NCBI RefSeq assembly: GCF_007923445.1
Contig: NZ_VOJI01000001.1
Span: 495,638 to 559,637, forward strand
Direction: 5' to 3'
Source of the DNA: Puniceibacterium confluentis
GTDB taxonomy: Bacteria > Pseudomonadota > Alphaproteobacteria > Rhodobacterales > Rhodobacteraceae
DNA: 64,000 nucleotides
A program made the position numbers and the translations under genes. Below are positions 24,460 to 33,175 of the stretch, piece by piece. Position 1 is the first letter of the stretch. Each line of letters starts with the position of its first letter. A model generated the notes under the pieces. The model saw nothing but the letters and a program-made list of their open reading frames with translations, searched no databases and was not told the DNA's origin.

Positions 24460-25736
24460 CCCTGATTGTCGTGATCGTTTTCTTTTTCTTCGCCCTTCTC
24501 GGCATGCCGCTGGCCTTTGCGCTGGGTCTGGCAACGCTGGGCGGGCTGCTGGCCGGCGGGATCGAGCTGAGCGTGATGCCGCAGCGCATGATGCATGCGG
24601 TGGACAGCTTTCCGCTGATGGCCATCCCGCTCTTCATGCTGGCGGGCGAGCTCATGGTGCGCGCCGGAATCATGACGCGGATGATCCATTTCGCAAACGC
24701 GCTTGTCGGGCGCGTGCACGGCGGGCTGGCGCATGTGGCGATTGTCGCCGGCATGATGCTGGCAGCAGTTTCGGGCGCGGCGGTGGCCTCGGCCTCGGCG
24801 CTGGGGTCGACCCTGGTTCCGGCGATGCGCAAGACCTATGACGACGGCTATTCCAGCGCCGTGGTCGCCTCGGCCGCCAATCTCGGCGCGATCATTCCGC
24901 CATCGAACGCGATGATCGTCTATGCGCTCATGGCCGGCTCGACCGTTTCCGTGGGTGGGCTCTTCATGGCCGGCGTGGTGCCGGGCATCCTGCTGACGCT
25001 GGGTTTCATGGCGGTGGCCTCCTGGCTCTCGGTGCGCCGCGGTTTCAAGTTGACGGGTGACCGTTTCTCGATCCGCAATGCAATCAGCGAGTGCCGACGG
25101 GCGCTGCCGGTGCTGGCGATGCCCGTGGTAGTGGTCGGCGGAATCGTCGGAGGCGTGTTCACCCCCACCGAGGGCGCTGGCATTGCCGTCGCCTACGCGG
25201 TGATCGTCGGTTTCTTCGTGACCCGCGAACTGAAACTTTCGGACTTGGCGCCTGCGCTGTTCAAGGCAGCCATCGGCGCCGCCATGGTCGGCGCGCTGAT
25301 CGCCTTTGCCTCCGGGGTCACCTTTCTCTTCACCATAGACATGGTGCCGGCGATGATGGCGGATTTCCTGAAAGGCGTCAGCGACAACCCGATGGTCTTT
25401 CTGGTGCTGGTGATGAGCCTGCTGATCGTGGTCGGCATGTTCATCGAATCCAACGCGGCCTACATCATGCTGGTCCCGCTCTTTGCTCCCGTGGCCGGGA
25501 CCTTCGGCATCGACCCGTTGCTCTTCGGCTTCCTCTTCGTCTTCAACCTGGTCATCGGCATGATGACCCCGCCGGTGGGCGTGGTGCTCTTCGTGATGTC
25601 CGGCATCACGAGGGTCTCGATGACCGACCTGATCCGCAACGTCTGGCCTTATGTGGCGGTGCAATACGCCGTGCTCATCCTGTGCCTGATATTCCCCGAT
25701 ATCGTGACGTGGTTGCCCCACGTGCTCGGATATTGA
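24456..25736 (+). CDS. TRAP transporter large permease, DctM type (system 1)
   Basis: 426 aa with about a dozen hydrophobic segments. Typical DctM features are FPLMAIPLFMLAGELMVRAG, the SGAAVASASALGSTL loop, NLGAIIPPSNAMIVYALM and MMTPPVGVVLFVMSGI. This is the sodium-coupled channel subunit of the TRAP system. Confidence 0.9.
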   Translation: MTLIVVIVFFFFALLGMPLAFALGLATLGGLLAGGIELSVMPQRMMHAVDSFPLMAIPLFMLAGELMVRAGIMTRMIHFANALVGRVHGGLAHVAIVAGMMLAAVSGAAVASASALGSTLVPAMRKTYDDGYSSAVVASAANLGAIIPPSNAMIVYALMAGSTVSVGGLFMAGVVPGILLTLGFMAVASWLSVRRGFKLTGDRFSIRNAISECRRALPVLAMPVVVVGGIVGGVFTPTEGAGIAVAYAVIVGFFVTRELKLSDLAPALFKAAIGAAMVGALIAFASGVTFLFTIDMVPAMMADFLKGVSDNPMVFLVLVMSLLIVVGMFIESNAAYIMLVPLFAPVAGTFGIDPLLFGFLFVFNLVIGMMTPPVGVVLFVMSGITRVSMTDLIRNVWPYVAVQYAVLILCLIFPDIVTWLPHVLGY

Positions 25737-25757
25737 TCGCGCGAAAGCAGAATTGCC

Positions 25758-26510
25758 ATGAAGATACTTCTTATCAATCCCAACACCACCGAGGCGTTGA
25801 CCGAGCTTCTGACCGAGGCGGCTCGCAGGGTCCTGCCAGAGGGGGTGACACTCGACAGTGTGACCGCCCCGACCGGGGTGCCCTATATCTCGACCCGGAC
25901 CGAGGCGGTGCTGGGCGGACTTTCGGTGCTCGAAATCCTCGCCGAGCGGCATCAGGACTATGATGCGGCCATCATCGCGGCCTTTGGTGATCCCGGGCTC
26001 GGCGCGGCGCGCGAGTTGTTCGACATTCCGGTGGTCGGGCTGGCCGAGGCGGGGATGCTGACCGCCTGCATGCTGGGCGGACGCTTTTCCATCGTGACCT
26101 TCGCGCAGGCGCTGGGACCGTGGTACCGGGAATGCGTCGACTGGCACCGGCTGGGGGCGCGCTGCGCCTCGGTCCGGATGCTCGACGGCCAGTTCAGCTC
26201 CATCTCCGATGTGCAGGCGGAAAAGACCGACCTGCTGGTCGGCCTCGCGATGCGCGCCGTGGAGGAAGATGCCGCCGATGTCATCGTGCTTGCCGGGGCG
26301 CCTCTCTCGGGGCTGGCGGAACAGGTGCGTGACCGCATTCCGGTGCCGGTGATCGATTGCGCCGCGGCGGCGCTGCTGCAGGCGGTGACCCTTGCGGCGC
26401 TGCGTCCGGTGGGCGCGTCGCGCGGCAGCTTTGCGCGACCGGCGGCCAAGCCTTCGATCGGGCTCGGCGACGCTCTGGCGGCCCGGATTGCCCATGCGGA
26501 CGGGGCGTGA
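25758..26510 (+). CDS. Asp/Glu/hydantoin racemase family protein lacking both catalytic cysteines
   Basis: 250 aa with the family fold: start KILLINPNTTEALTE, the motif around AAFGDPGLGAARELF, FSIVTFAQALGPWY, and a C-terminal VPVIDCAAAALLQAV. Hydantoin racemase works with two cysteines, in ACFDDPG and VLGCAG. Here the first aligns with Ala75 (IIAAFGDPG) and the second with Gly180 (VIVLAGAPLSG), so ordinary two-base racemisation is unlikely. It sits 21 bases after dctM, before the GntR and hydantoinase genes. It may have another isomerase or lyase activity, or a binding role. Confidence 0.75.
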   Translation: MKILLINPNTTEALTELLTEAARRVLPEGVTLDSVTAPTGVPYISTRTEAVLGGLSVLEILAERHQDYDAAIIAAFGDPGLGAARELFDIPVVGLAEAGMLTACMLGGRFSIVTFAQALGPWYRECVDWHRLGARCASVRMLDGQFSSISDVQAEKTDLLVGLAMRAVEEDAADVIVLAGAPLSGLAEQVRDRIPVPVIDCAAAALLQAVTLAALRPVGASRGSFARPAAKPSIGLGDALAARIAHADGA

Positions 26511-26561
26511 GCGCCCGGCGGGACCGGACCGTTTGTGATGAACCAGGCAGTGAGGTGCGGG

Positions 26562-27239
26562 ATGGCGGAACCGGTAAAGAAGGTAAGGCTGAGCCGCCAA
26601 CACCTGCATGAACGCGTGGCCGAAGAGCTGCGCAACCGGATCATCACCGGCCAACTGCCCCCCGGCACCCGTCTCGCGGTCAAGGAGCTTGCCGAGGAGA
26701 TCGGCGTCTCGCTCACCCCGCTCAGGGAGGCGATCAAGCTCCTGGCCAGCGAGCAGCTGATCGAGATGACGCCAAACCGGGGGGCGCGCGTCTCGGCGGT
26801 GACGGTCGAACAGACCCGGCACCTCTTCGAGGTGATCTCGGGCACCGAGGCGCTGGCCGCCGAACTGGCTTGCAAGCGCATGACAGACGCCGAGCTGGCG
26901 GAATTGCAGGGCCTGCACGAAGAGATGCAGAGCGTCGCCGGGACCGCTGGTCGGGGCCGCTATTTCGATCTCAATCGCCGGATCCATGATCTCATCGTGG
27001 TCTTCGCGCGCAATCCGATCCTTGGCGGCCAGCGGGCGCGCCTGGCACAGCAGGCCGAAAGGGTGCGCTACATCGCGCTTGGCAACGACGGCCGGCGCGG
27101 CGCGGCGGTGCAGGAACACCGTGAGCTGATGGTGGCCTTCGAGGCGCGTGATCCGGAAGCGGCGCGGCGGATCTGGCGGCGTCACCTGATGGCCTCGGGG
27201 GCGCAGACCATAGAAGTTCTGGCGCAACGCGGCGGCTGA
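26562..27239 (+). CDS. GntR family regulator, FCD subfamily
   Basis: About 225 aa from the ATG at 26562 (GAGGT just upstream); ATG 26538 and GTG 26535 are in-frame alternatives. The winged HTH spans RVAEELRNRIITGQLPPGT then LAEEIGVSLTPLREAIKLLA. The C-terminal all-helical FCD domain carries the metal/ligand residues in DLNRRIHDLI and VQEHRELMVAF. It lies within the TRAP1-hydantoinase cluster and presumably controls it in response to a carboxylic acid. It is close in sequence to the GntR protein at 30153-30887. Confidence 0.83.
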   Translation: MAEPVKKVRLSRQHLHERVAEELRNRIITGQLPPGTRLAVKELAEEIGVSLTPLREAIKLLASEQLIEMTPNRGARVSAVTVEQTRHLFEVISGTEALAAELACKRMTDAELAELQGLHEEMQSVAGTAGRGRYFDLNRRIHDLIVVFARNPILGGQRARLAQQAERVRYIALGNDGRRGAAVQEHRELMVAFEARDPEAARRIWRRHLMASGAQTIEVLAQRGG

Positions 27240-27273
27240 GCTGCGCGCGCCCATCCATCCAGAAGGGAAAGAC

Positions 27274-28683
27274 ATGAGCAACGAATTTGACCTCGTGATC
27301 CGCAGTGGCCGGATCGCCACCGCCGCCGACATTTTCACCGCCGATATCGGCATCTCCGGCGGTGTCATCACTGCGCTTGGCCGTGCGCTCGGGGCCGGGC
27401 GTGAAGAGATCGATGCCAGTGGCAAGCTGATCCTGCCCGGTGGGGTCGATGCGCATTGCCACTTCGATCAGCCCAGCAGCGACGGATCGGTCATGGCTGA
27501 CGATTTCGAAAGCGGGCCCCGCTCGGCGGCCTTTGGCGGCACCACCACCGTGATCCCTTTCGCGTGCCAGCAGAAAGGCCAGAGCCTGCGCGCCGCGATC
27601 GAGGATTATCACGCCCGCGCCGAGGGCAAGTCGGTGATCGACTACGCCTTCCACCTGATCGTCACCGACCCGACGCCGCAGGTGCTGGGCCAGGAGTTGC
27701 CGGCGCTGATCCGCGAGGGCTATACCTCGTTCAAGATCTACACCACCTACGATGACCTGAAGCTCAACGACCGCCAGATCATCGAGGTGCTGGCGCTGGC
27801 CAAGCGCGAAGGCGCGCTGACGATGGTGCATGCGGAAAATTCCGACGCCATCGCCTGGCTGACCGAAGCGCTGGAAGCCGCCGGCCAGACCGCGCCGCGA
27901 CATCACGCCGACGCGCGGCCTGCGATTGCCGAACGCGAGGCAACGCATCGGGCGATCTCGCTGGCCGAGATTGTCGACGTGCCGATGCTGGTGGTTCATG
28001 TCTCGGGGGGCGAGGCGATGGAACAGATTGCCGTCGCACGGGCCAAGGGGCTGAAGGTCTTTGCCGAAACCTGTCCGCAATACATCCTGCTCACCGCCGC
28101 CGACCTTGATCTTGACGGGTTCGAGGGTGCCAAGCACATCTGTTCACCGCCACCACGCGATGCCGCCGCCCAGCAATCGGTCTGGCGCGGGCTGGCCAAC
28201 GGCACCTTCCAGGTGTTCTCGTCCGATCATGCGCCCTTTGCCTATGACAGCAAGACCGGCAAGAAGCTCTGCGGCGATGGCGCGAGCTTTGCCCATGTGC
28301 CCAACGGCATTCCCGGCGTGGAAACCCGGCTGCCGCTGCTGTTTTCCGAAGGGGTGGGGCAGGGGCGCATTTCGCTCAACCGGTTCGTGGCCCTGACTGC
28401 CACCAATCCGGCGCGGCTCTACGGGCTCTATCCCCGCAAGGGCACGATTGCGGTCGGAGCAGACGCCGATCTGGCGATCTGGGATGCCGAGCGCGTGGTG
28501 ACGGTCAGCAATGACATGCTGCACCACAACGTCGATTACACACCTTATGAGGGACGGGTGGTCACCGGCTGGCCGGAGACGGTCCTGTCGCGCGGCGAGA
28601 TCGTGATCGACGGAGGAGAGTTGCGCGCTGCCAAGGGCCGGGGCCGGTTCCTCGAGTGCGGCCCGCCGGATATGGGGATCTGA
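27274..28683 (+). CDS. Dihydropyrimidinase / D-hydantoinase
   Basis: 469 aa amidohydrolase with complete binuclear metal site: His61 and His63 (DAHCHFD), the carbamylated Lys154 (TSFKIYTTYD), His186 (MVHAEN), His242 (VVHVSGG) and Asp318 (SSDHAPF). Tyr158 matches the substrate tyrosine of dihydropyrimidinases. It hydrolyses cyclic ureides (dihydrouracil, 5-substituted hydantoins) to N-carbamoyl amino acids in the cytoplasm. It follows a TRAP system, a racemase-fold gene and a GntR regulator, which makes a hydantoin/ureide catabolic unit likely. No N-carbamoylase gene is adjacent. Allantoinase activity is less likely because a separate PuuE exists in the window. Confidence 0.85.
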   Translation: MSNEFDLVIRSGRIATAADIFTADIGISGGVITALGRALGAGREEIDASGKLILPGGVDAHCHFDQPSSDGSVMADDFESGPRSAAFGGTTTVIPFACQQKGQSLRAAIEDYHARAEGKSVIDYAFHLIVTDPTPQVLGQELPALIREGYTSFKIYTTYDDLKLNDRQIIEVLALAKREGALTMVHAENSDAIAWLTEALEAAGQTAPRHHADARPAIAEREATHRAISLAEIVDVPMLVVHVSGGEAMEQIAVARAKGLKVFAETCPQYILLTAADLDLDGFEGAKHICSPPPRDAAAQQSVWRGLANGTFQVFSSDHAPFAYDSKTGKKLCGDGASFAHVPNGIPGVETRLPLLFSEGVGQGRISLNRFVALTATNPARLYGLYPRKGTIAVGADADLAIWDAERVVTVSNDMLHHNVDYTPYEGRVVTGWPETVLSRGEIVIDGGELRAAKGRGRFLECGPPDMGI

Positions 28684-28715
28684 GCGCAGGGCGCGTGACT
28701 GCGTGACTGCGTGCC

Positions 28716-28760
28716 GGGGGGCTCGGATCGAACCGATTCCCCCGTCCTGTCTTTCAGGAC
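28716..28760 (+). terminator. Two stem-loops after the hydantoinase gene
   Basis: A G5/C5 stem with an inner CGG/CCG (about 28716-28743) is followed by GTCCTG (28744-28749) pairing with CAGGAC (28755-28760) over a 5-base loop. T-runs are lacking, so termination is uncertain. An AT-rich promoter-like stretch for the next gene follows at about 28795-28855. Confidence 0.4.
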
Positions 28761-28895
28761 CGAGATGCTGGCGTGAATGTCGCGAAAATTGGCATAAAGT
28801 GTTTTAAATCAACGATATAAAAATGATTAGATTAAAAATTGAAAATGCCATAGGCTGTTGGAACGACGTAAGAAATCAAGCTTTGGAGACCAGAA

Positions 28896-30089
28896 ATGCG
28901 CAAGCCCGGACGTCACTTCCTGCAAATACCCGGCCCCAGTACTGTGCCTGACCGCGTTTTGCGGGCAATCGATCATCCGACCATGGACCACCGCTCTCCG
29001 GAGTTTGGCGACCTTGGCCGTCGCGCGATTGACGGGATGAAGACGATCTTCGGCACCGAGGCGGATGTCATCATCTATCCGGCCTCTGGAACCGGGGCCT
29101 GGGAGGCCGCCATGGTCAACACCATGTCACCGGGAGATGCGGTCCTGATGTGCGAGACCGGGCATTTCGCCTGGCTCTGGCAGCGGCTGGCCCGGCGGCT
29201 TGGCCTCGCACCCCAGGTGATCGGGACCGATTGGCGCCAGGGCGCCGATGTGGCAGCCATCGAGAACCATCTGCGCGCCGACAGCGGGCACGAGATCAAG
29301 GCAGTCTGCGTGGTGCACAACGAGACCTCCACCGGGGCGGTGTCGGATGTCGCGGCCGTCCGGGCCGCCATCGACGCCGCCGGCCACCCGGCGCTGCTGA
29401 TGGTCGACACGATCTCGTCGCTGGGGTCGGTTGCCTATCACCATGACGATTGGGGCGTCGACGTGACCATCGGCGGATCGCAGAAGGGCCTGATGCTGCC
29501 GCCCGGGCTGTCCTTCAACGCGGTGAGCGCCAAGGCGCGGTCCGCGTCCAGCCAGGCGGAACTGCCGCGGTCCTTCTGGGACTGGGGCGAAATGATCGCC
29601 GCCAACAAGACCGGCTATTTTCCCTATACGCCTGCCACCAACTTGCTCTACGGGCTGGTCGAGGCGCTGGACATGCTCCACGAAGAGGGGCTTCAGGCGG
29701 TGTTCGCGCGGCACGAACGCCACGGCGAAGCCACCCGGCGTGCGGTGGAGGCCTGGGGGCTCGAGGTGCTGTGCCGGGTGCCGGAGCACCGCTCGCCAGT
29801 ACTGACGGCGGTGATGACGCCCGAGGGCCATTCGGCAGATGCGCTGCGCCGGATCATCCATGAAGAGCTGAACATGTCGCTCGGCAATGGTCTGGGCCAG
29901 TTGCAGGACCGGGTATTCCGCATCGGCCACCTCGGGGATTTCAACGATCTGATGCTGATGGGCACGCTCTCGGGCATCGAGATGGGCCTCGCGCGCGCCG
30001 GGGTGCCACATAGCAAGGGCGGTGCACAGGCGGCCCTGGATTTCCTCGCCACGGCACGTGCAGACGGACGGCAGGACCGCGCCGCGTAA
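28896..30089 (+). CDS. Class V aminotransferase, serine/ureidoglycine-glyoxylate type
   Basis: 397 aa PLP enzyme of the alanine/serine-glyoxylate aminotransferase group. Start motif IPGPSTVPDRVLRAI, MDHRSPEF, glycine loop YPASGTGAWEAA, HNETSTG, and the PLP lysine Lys197 in GGSQKGLMLPPG. It uses glyoxylate as amino acceptor in known relatives; the donor could be serine, alanine, aspartate or (S)-ureidoglycine (PucG-like). It is a clear paralogue of bhcA at 58778-59944 (same HRSP, HNET and GSQKG motifs). It has its own upstream AT-rich promoter and a terminator after it, so it is probably monocistronic. Confidence 0.8.
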   Translation: MRKPGRHFLQIPGPSTVPDRVLRAIDHPTMDHRSPEFGDLGRRAIDGMKTIFGTEADVIIYPASGTGAWEAAMVNTMSPGDAVLMCETGHFAWLWQRLARRLGLAPQVIGTDWRQGADVAAIENHLRADSGHEIKAVCVVHNETSTGAVSDVAAVRAAIDAAGHPALLMVDTISSLGSVAYHHDDWGVDVTIGGSQKGLMLPPGLSFNAVSAKARSASSQAELPRSFWDWGEMIAANKTGYFPYTPATNLLYGLVEALDMLHEEGLQAVFARHERHGEATRRAVEAWGLEVLCRVPEHRSPVLTAVMTPEGHSADALRRIIHEELNMSLGNGLGQLQDRVFRIGHLGDFNDLMLMGTLSGIEMGLARAGVPHSKGGAQAALDFLATARADGRQDRAA

Positions 30090-30108
30090 CACCAACGCTC
30101 CCCAACTT

Positions 30109-30136
30109 GGCCGGGCCACGCGCGCGGCCTTTTTTT
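30109..30136 (+). terminator. Rho-independent terminator after the aminotransferase gene
   Basis: GGCCG (30109-30113) pairs with CGGCC (30125-30129), followed by seven T (30130-30136). The T-run then faces a second GGCCGC, so the structure may also end the convergent GntR transcript. Confidence 0.65.
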
Positions 30137-30152
30137 CAGGCCGCAGACACGA

Positions 30153-30887
30153 TCATCCCGTTGCGCTGGCGCTGACTTCTTCCTGCCAGCGCGCGACCAG
30201 ACGACAGGCCTCGTCACCCGCACGTTGCAGGTGCACCTGCCAGATGTCACGGGCCGCGGCGGCATTGCGGGCCTTGAGTGCCTGCATCAGTTCCGAGTGA
30301 TCTTCCATCGACACTTCGCGGTGCGCCGAGGTGGCGACAGACAGGAACCGCGCACGCTCGACGTGAAAGCCGAGCAGGGTCCGGACCCGGGTCAAATCGG
30401 GGTTCTTGGCCGCATCGACCACCAGATTGTGAATTTTCAGATTGCAGTCGAAATAGCCGGGCAGATCGTTTGCGGCGTGGCTCTCGAGCATACGGGCGTG
30501 CAGGTCATCCAACCGGGCCAGTTCGTCTTCGGTGATCCGCTCGGCGGCCAGTTCGGCGGCCAGCGCTTCGAGCCGCGAGATCACCTCGAAAAGCGACCGT
30601 GTGCCTTCAGCCGAGATCTCCGAGACCCGGGCGCCGCGATTGGCCATCAACTCGACGAGGGATTCCTTGGCGAGGATCTTCAAGGCTTCGCGCATCGGGG
30701 TCATCGAAACGTCGAGTTCTTCGGCGAGTTCGGAGATGCGGATTTTCTCGCCCGGGGCAAGGGTGCCGGTAATGATCATGCTGCGTACGGCGTCCGCCAC
30801 CTGCTCGTGCAAGGGAATGCGGCTGATCACCTGCTTGCCGCGGTTGGTGACCCGGCGCCGTGGATGCTCGGTCTTGCGCGTTTTCAT
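30153..30887 (-). CDS. GntR family regulator, FCD subfamily
   Basis: 244 aa from the ATG at 30887 (upstream GGGGG); a longer frame would run into the divergent promoter. HTH: QVADAVRSMIITGTLAPGEK then LAEELDVSMTPMREALKILA; FCD domain with CNLKIHNLVV and EDHSELMQAL. It is divergent from the MhpD-type gene at 31013 and close to the other GntR protein, so it is probably the regulator of that hydratase and perhaps of the TRAP2 operon. Confidence 0.83.
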   Translation of the reverse strand: MKTRKTEHPRRRVTNRGKQVISRIPLHEQVADAVRSMIITGTLAPGEKIRISELAEELDVSMTPMREALKILAKESLVELMANRGARVSEISAEGTRSLFEVISRLEALAAELAAERITEDELARLDDLHARMLESHAANDLPGYFDCNLKIHNLVVDAAKNPDLTRVRTLLGFHVERARFLSVATSAHREVSMEDHSELMQALKARNAAAARDIWQVHLQRAGDEACRLVARWQEEVSASATG

Positions 30888-31012
30888 CAAACCCCCTGTG
30901 CTTTCTCCCGAAGCCTGCCCCGGAAACGACTTTTGTAAACGACACAGCTTGCCGTGGATAGTCGAAAAACATATAATTAAGATAACCCTAACTTTCTGAA
31001 AGTCATAAACAA

Positions 31013-31780
31013 ATGATTGACACCACACAGGATGATTTGACCGCATCACTGATCGACGCAATGCTGGAGGCCCGCCGCAGCGGCCGCCCGGTGGATGCGC
31101 GCGGTTACACCGGCGCGGCCTTTTCCGAGCGGGATGCCTATGCCGTGCAGGCCGGTATCGTCGCGGCCTGCGGGCCGGTCGGCGGTTTCAAGGTGGCCAA
31201 CAAGCCCGACGCGCCGCGGATCATGGCGCCGATACTCGCCGCCGACGTGATGACCCATCCTGCAGAACTGGTGGTGCCAGCAGGTGAGCCCATCGGCATC
31301 GAGCTGGAAATCGGCTTTCGGGTCGACGCGCCCTTGCCGTCGCGCGATGCGCCGGACCGCCGGCTTCGGGTGGCGGAATGCATTTCGGCGCTGCCGGTGA
31401 TCGAGGTCGTGCGCACACGGTTCAACGGCGAGGCATCGCCGCTTTTGAAGCTGGCCGACAACCAGATCAACGGCGGACTGGTGCTGGGCGCGCCGGTAAA
31501 GGACTGGCAGGATCTGCCGATGGGCGCGGTTCAGGCGTCGTTGCGGGTGGGTGACACGATGCTGCTCGACGGGGCCGCCCAGGTGCCGGGCGGCGATGCC
31601 TTCGAGAATTTCCTCGCGCTGGAAGAGATGGTCGGTGACCATTGCGGCGGGCTGACCGTCGGGCAGGTGGTGATCACCGGTTCGCTCAACGGGCTGCCCT
31701 ACGTCGAGACCGAGGCCGCGATCCTCGGGCGGATCGACGGCCTCGGCGAGGTGTCACTTCACCTTGGCAGGCTCGGTTGA
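31013..31780 (+). CDS. 2-keto-4-pentenoate hydratase (MhpD) family protein
   Basis: 255 aa of the fumarylacetoacetase/MhpD fold. Metal ligands are visible as Glu97 and Glu99 (GIELEIGF) and Glu131 (PVIEVVRTRF), followed by the LADNQINGGLVLG loop. Relatives hydrate 2-oxopent-4-enoate or decarboxylate 4-oxalocrotonate in aromatic meta-cleavage, but lone copies in transporter clusters act on other 2-oxo acids. Its last 27 bases overlap the end of the convergent amidase gene. The upstream region is AT-rich and shared with the divergent GntR gene. Confidence 0.8.
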   Translation: MIDTTQDDLTASLIDAMLEARRSGRPVDARGYTGAAFSERDAYAVQAGIVAACGPVGGFKVANKPDAPRIMAPILAADVMTHPAELVVPAGEPIGIELEIGFRVDAPLPSRDAPDRRLRVAECISALPVIEVVRTRFNGEASPLLKLADNQINGGLVLGAPVKDWQDLPMGAVQASLRVGDTMLLDGAAQVPGGDAFENFLALEEMVGDHCGGLTVGQVVITGSLNGLPYVETEAAILGRIDGLGEVSLHLGRLG

Positions 31781-33175
31781 GGCAAGGGCAAAGGCGGGCC
31801 ATTCCCAGGCCCGCTTTTCCGCCGCCGCAAGTGTCGCGGCGAGATCAAGCAGCTGGCTTTCGGCGCCCATGTCCCCGATCAGCTGGCAGCCGATCGGCAG
31901 GCCGGCCGCGTCCCGTCCGGCGGGCACAGCCAGCGCCGGATGCCCTGCGGCGTTGACCCAGCCGGTATAGATGGCATGGCCGCGCGGGCCGACCGGCTGG
32001 CCGGCGATCTCTTCGGGGTGGCTTTCACCGGCAGGCCAGGGCTGGGCGGCGGCGCAAGGCATCACGATGACATCCCAATCGCGAAAGAGGCGCGAGCATT
32101 CGGACCGAAGGCGCTGCACCGCCTGAAGTGCGGCGAAGAGCGCAGTGGCAGGCACGGCCTTGCCGGTCTCGGCCATGGCGAGATACTGTGCTGAGGCCTT
32201 CTCCTGCATCGCGGGCAGCGTCGCAGCAAGCCGGGCCAGGCCGATCTGCGCGAAATGCCCCCAGAAGGCGTCGATCTCGGAGAGATCAAGCGGCAGCGCG
32301 CCTTCGGTGACGTGATGCCCGAGGTTTTCGAGACGCAGGGTAAGGGCGCGATGCGCATCGAGGATCTGCGGGTCGCAGGGATGCGTGCCGAGCAGCGGCA
32401 CCGACATGATGCGCAGGCCCTGTCGCGCGGCGGGGGCCTCGGGCAGTGCCCGCGAGTCGGGGTCGCCGCTGTTCGGCCCGGCCAGTGCACGGTAGAGCAG
32501 GGTCAGATCCGCGAGTTCGCGGGAAAATGCGCCGATCACCTCGAAATCCATGAGGATTTGCGGCAGGCCGCCGCCGCGGGCGATACGCCCGATCGAAGGT
32601 TTCAACCCGTAAAGGCCGGTATGGCCGGCGGGGCGGCGCGTGGAGCCGCCGCCATCGGTGCCGATGGCGATGCAGGCCAGCCCTGCTGCCACCGCGGCCA
32701 CCGACCCCCCGGAGGAGCCGCCCGGCGTCAGCGCCGGATCCCAGGGATTGCGGGTGGTGCCGAAGCGGGCGTTGGAGGTGTAGCCTTCGACAGCAAATTC
32801 CGGCGTATTGGTCTTGCCGACCAGCAGGGCCCCGGCGGCACGGAGCCGCGCCACCGGCAGTTCGTCCGCCATCGCCGGGCCGTCAAGGACACGGCTGCCC
32901 CAGGTGGTGGGCAATCCCGCCACATGCAGGTTGTCCTTGACCGCGACCGGCACGCCATCGAGCGGTGACAGCGGCTGGCCTGCAGCCCAGCGGACCCGCG
33001 ACGCCGCGGCCTGGTCGGCCAGGTCATCTGCAAGGGCAACATAGGCGTTGAGCCCGGGGTTGAGCGCGGCGATGCGCGCGGTGAGGTCCGCGGCGACGGT
33101 GACCGGATTGATGCGGCCCGCGCGATAGGCGGCCGACAATGCGGCCGCCCCCAGTTTCCAGGTTGGATCCGTCAT
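31754..33175 (-). CDS. Amidase (amidase signature family)
   Basis: 473 aa from the ATG at 33175, which overlaps the dctM stop as ATGA; upstream in-frame codons lie within dctM. The catalytic triad of the family is present: Lys80 (VAVKDNL), cis-Ser in GGSSGGS (152-158) and the nucleophile Ser178 in DGGGSTRRPAG. The usual residue after the nucleophile is I or L; Thr here is a mild variation. It hydrolyses an amide, releasing ammonia and an acid, in the cytoplasm. Coupling to TRAP system 2 suggests the imported compound, or a product of it, is an amide. Confidence 0.85.
   Translation of the reverse strand: MTDPTWKLGAAALSAAYRAGRINPVTVAADLTARIAALNPGLNAYVALADDLADQAAASRVRWAAGQPLSPLDGVPVAVKDNLHVAGLPTTWGSRVLDGPAMADELPVARLRAAGALLVGKTNTPEFAVEGYTSNARFGTTRNPWDPALTPGGSSGGSVAAVAAGLACIAIGTDGGGSTRRPAGHTGLYGLKPSIGRIARGGGLPQILMDFEVIGAFSRELADLTLLYRALAGPNSGDPDSRALPEAPAARQGLRIMSVPLLGTHPCDPQILDAHRALTLRLENLGHHVTEGALPLDLSEIDAFWGHFAQIGLARLAATLPAMQEKASAQYLAMAETGKAVPATALFAALQAVQRLRSECSRLFRDWDVIVMPCAAAQPWPAGESHPEEIAGQPVGPRGHAIYTGWVNAAGHPALAVPAGRDAAGLPIGCQLIGDMGAESQLLDLAATLAAAEKRAWEWPAFALASTEPAKVK

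Noticed and set aside
24360-27425. A 1021-codon minus-strand open frame opposite the TRAP1 operon
   Set aside because: It is His/Arg/Gln-rich antisense sequence over four well supported plus-strand genes and spans their junctions; a by-product of high GC third positions.
28778-28895. Possible riboswitch ahead of the aminotransferase gene
   Set aside because: AT-rich leader without the paired glycine-type or other aptamer core that I could trace; treated as a plain promoter region.
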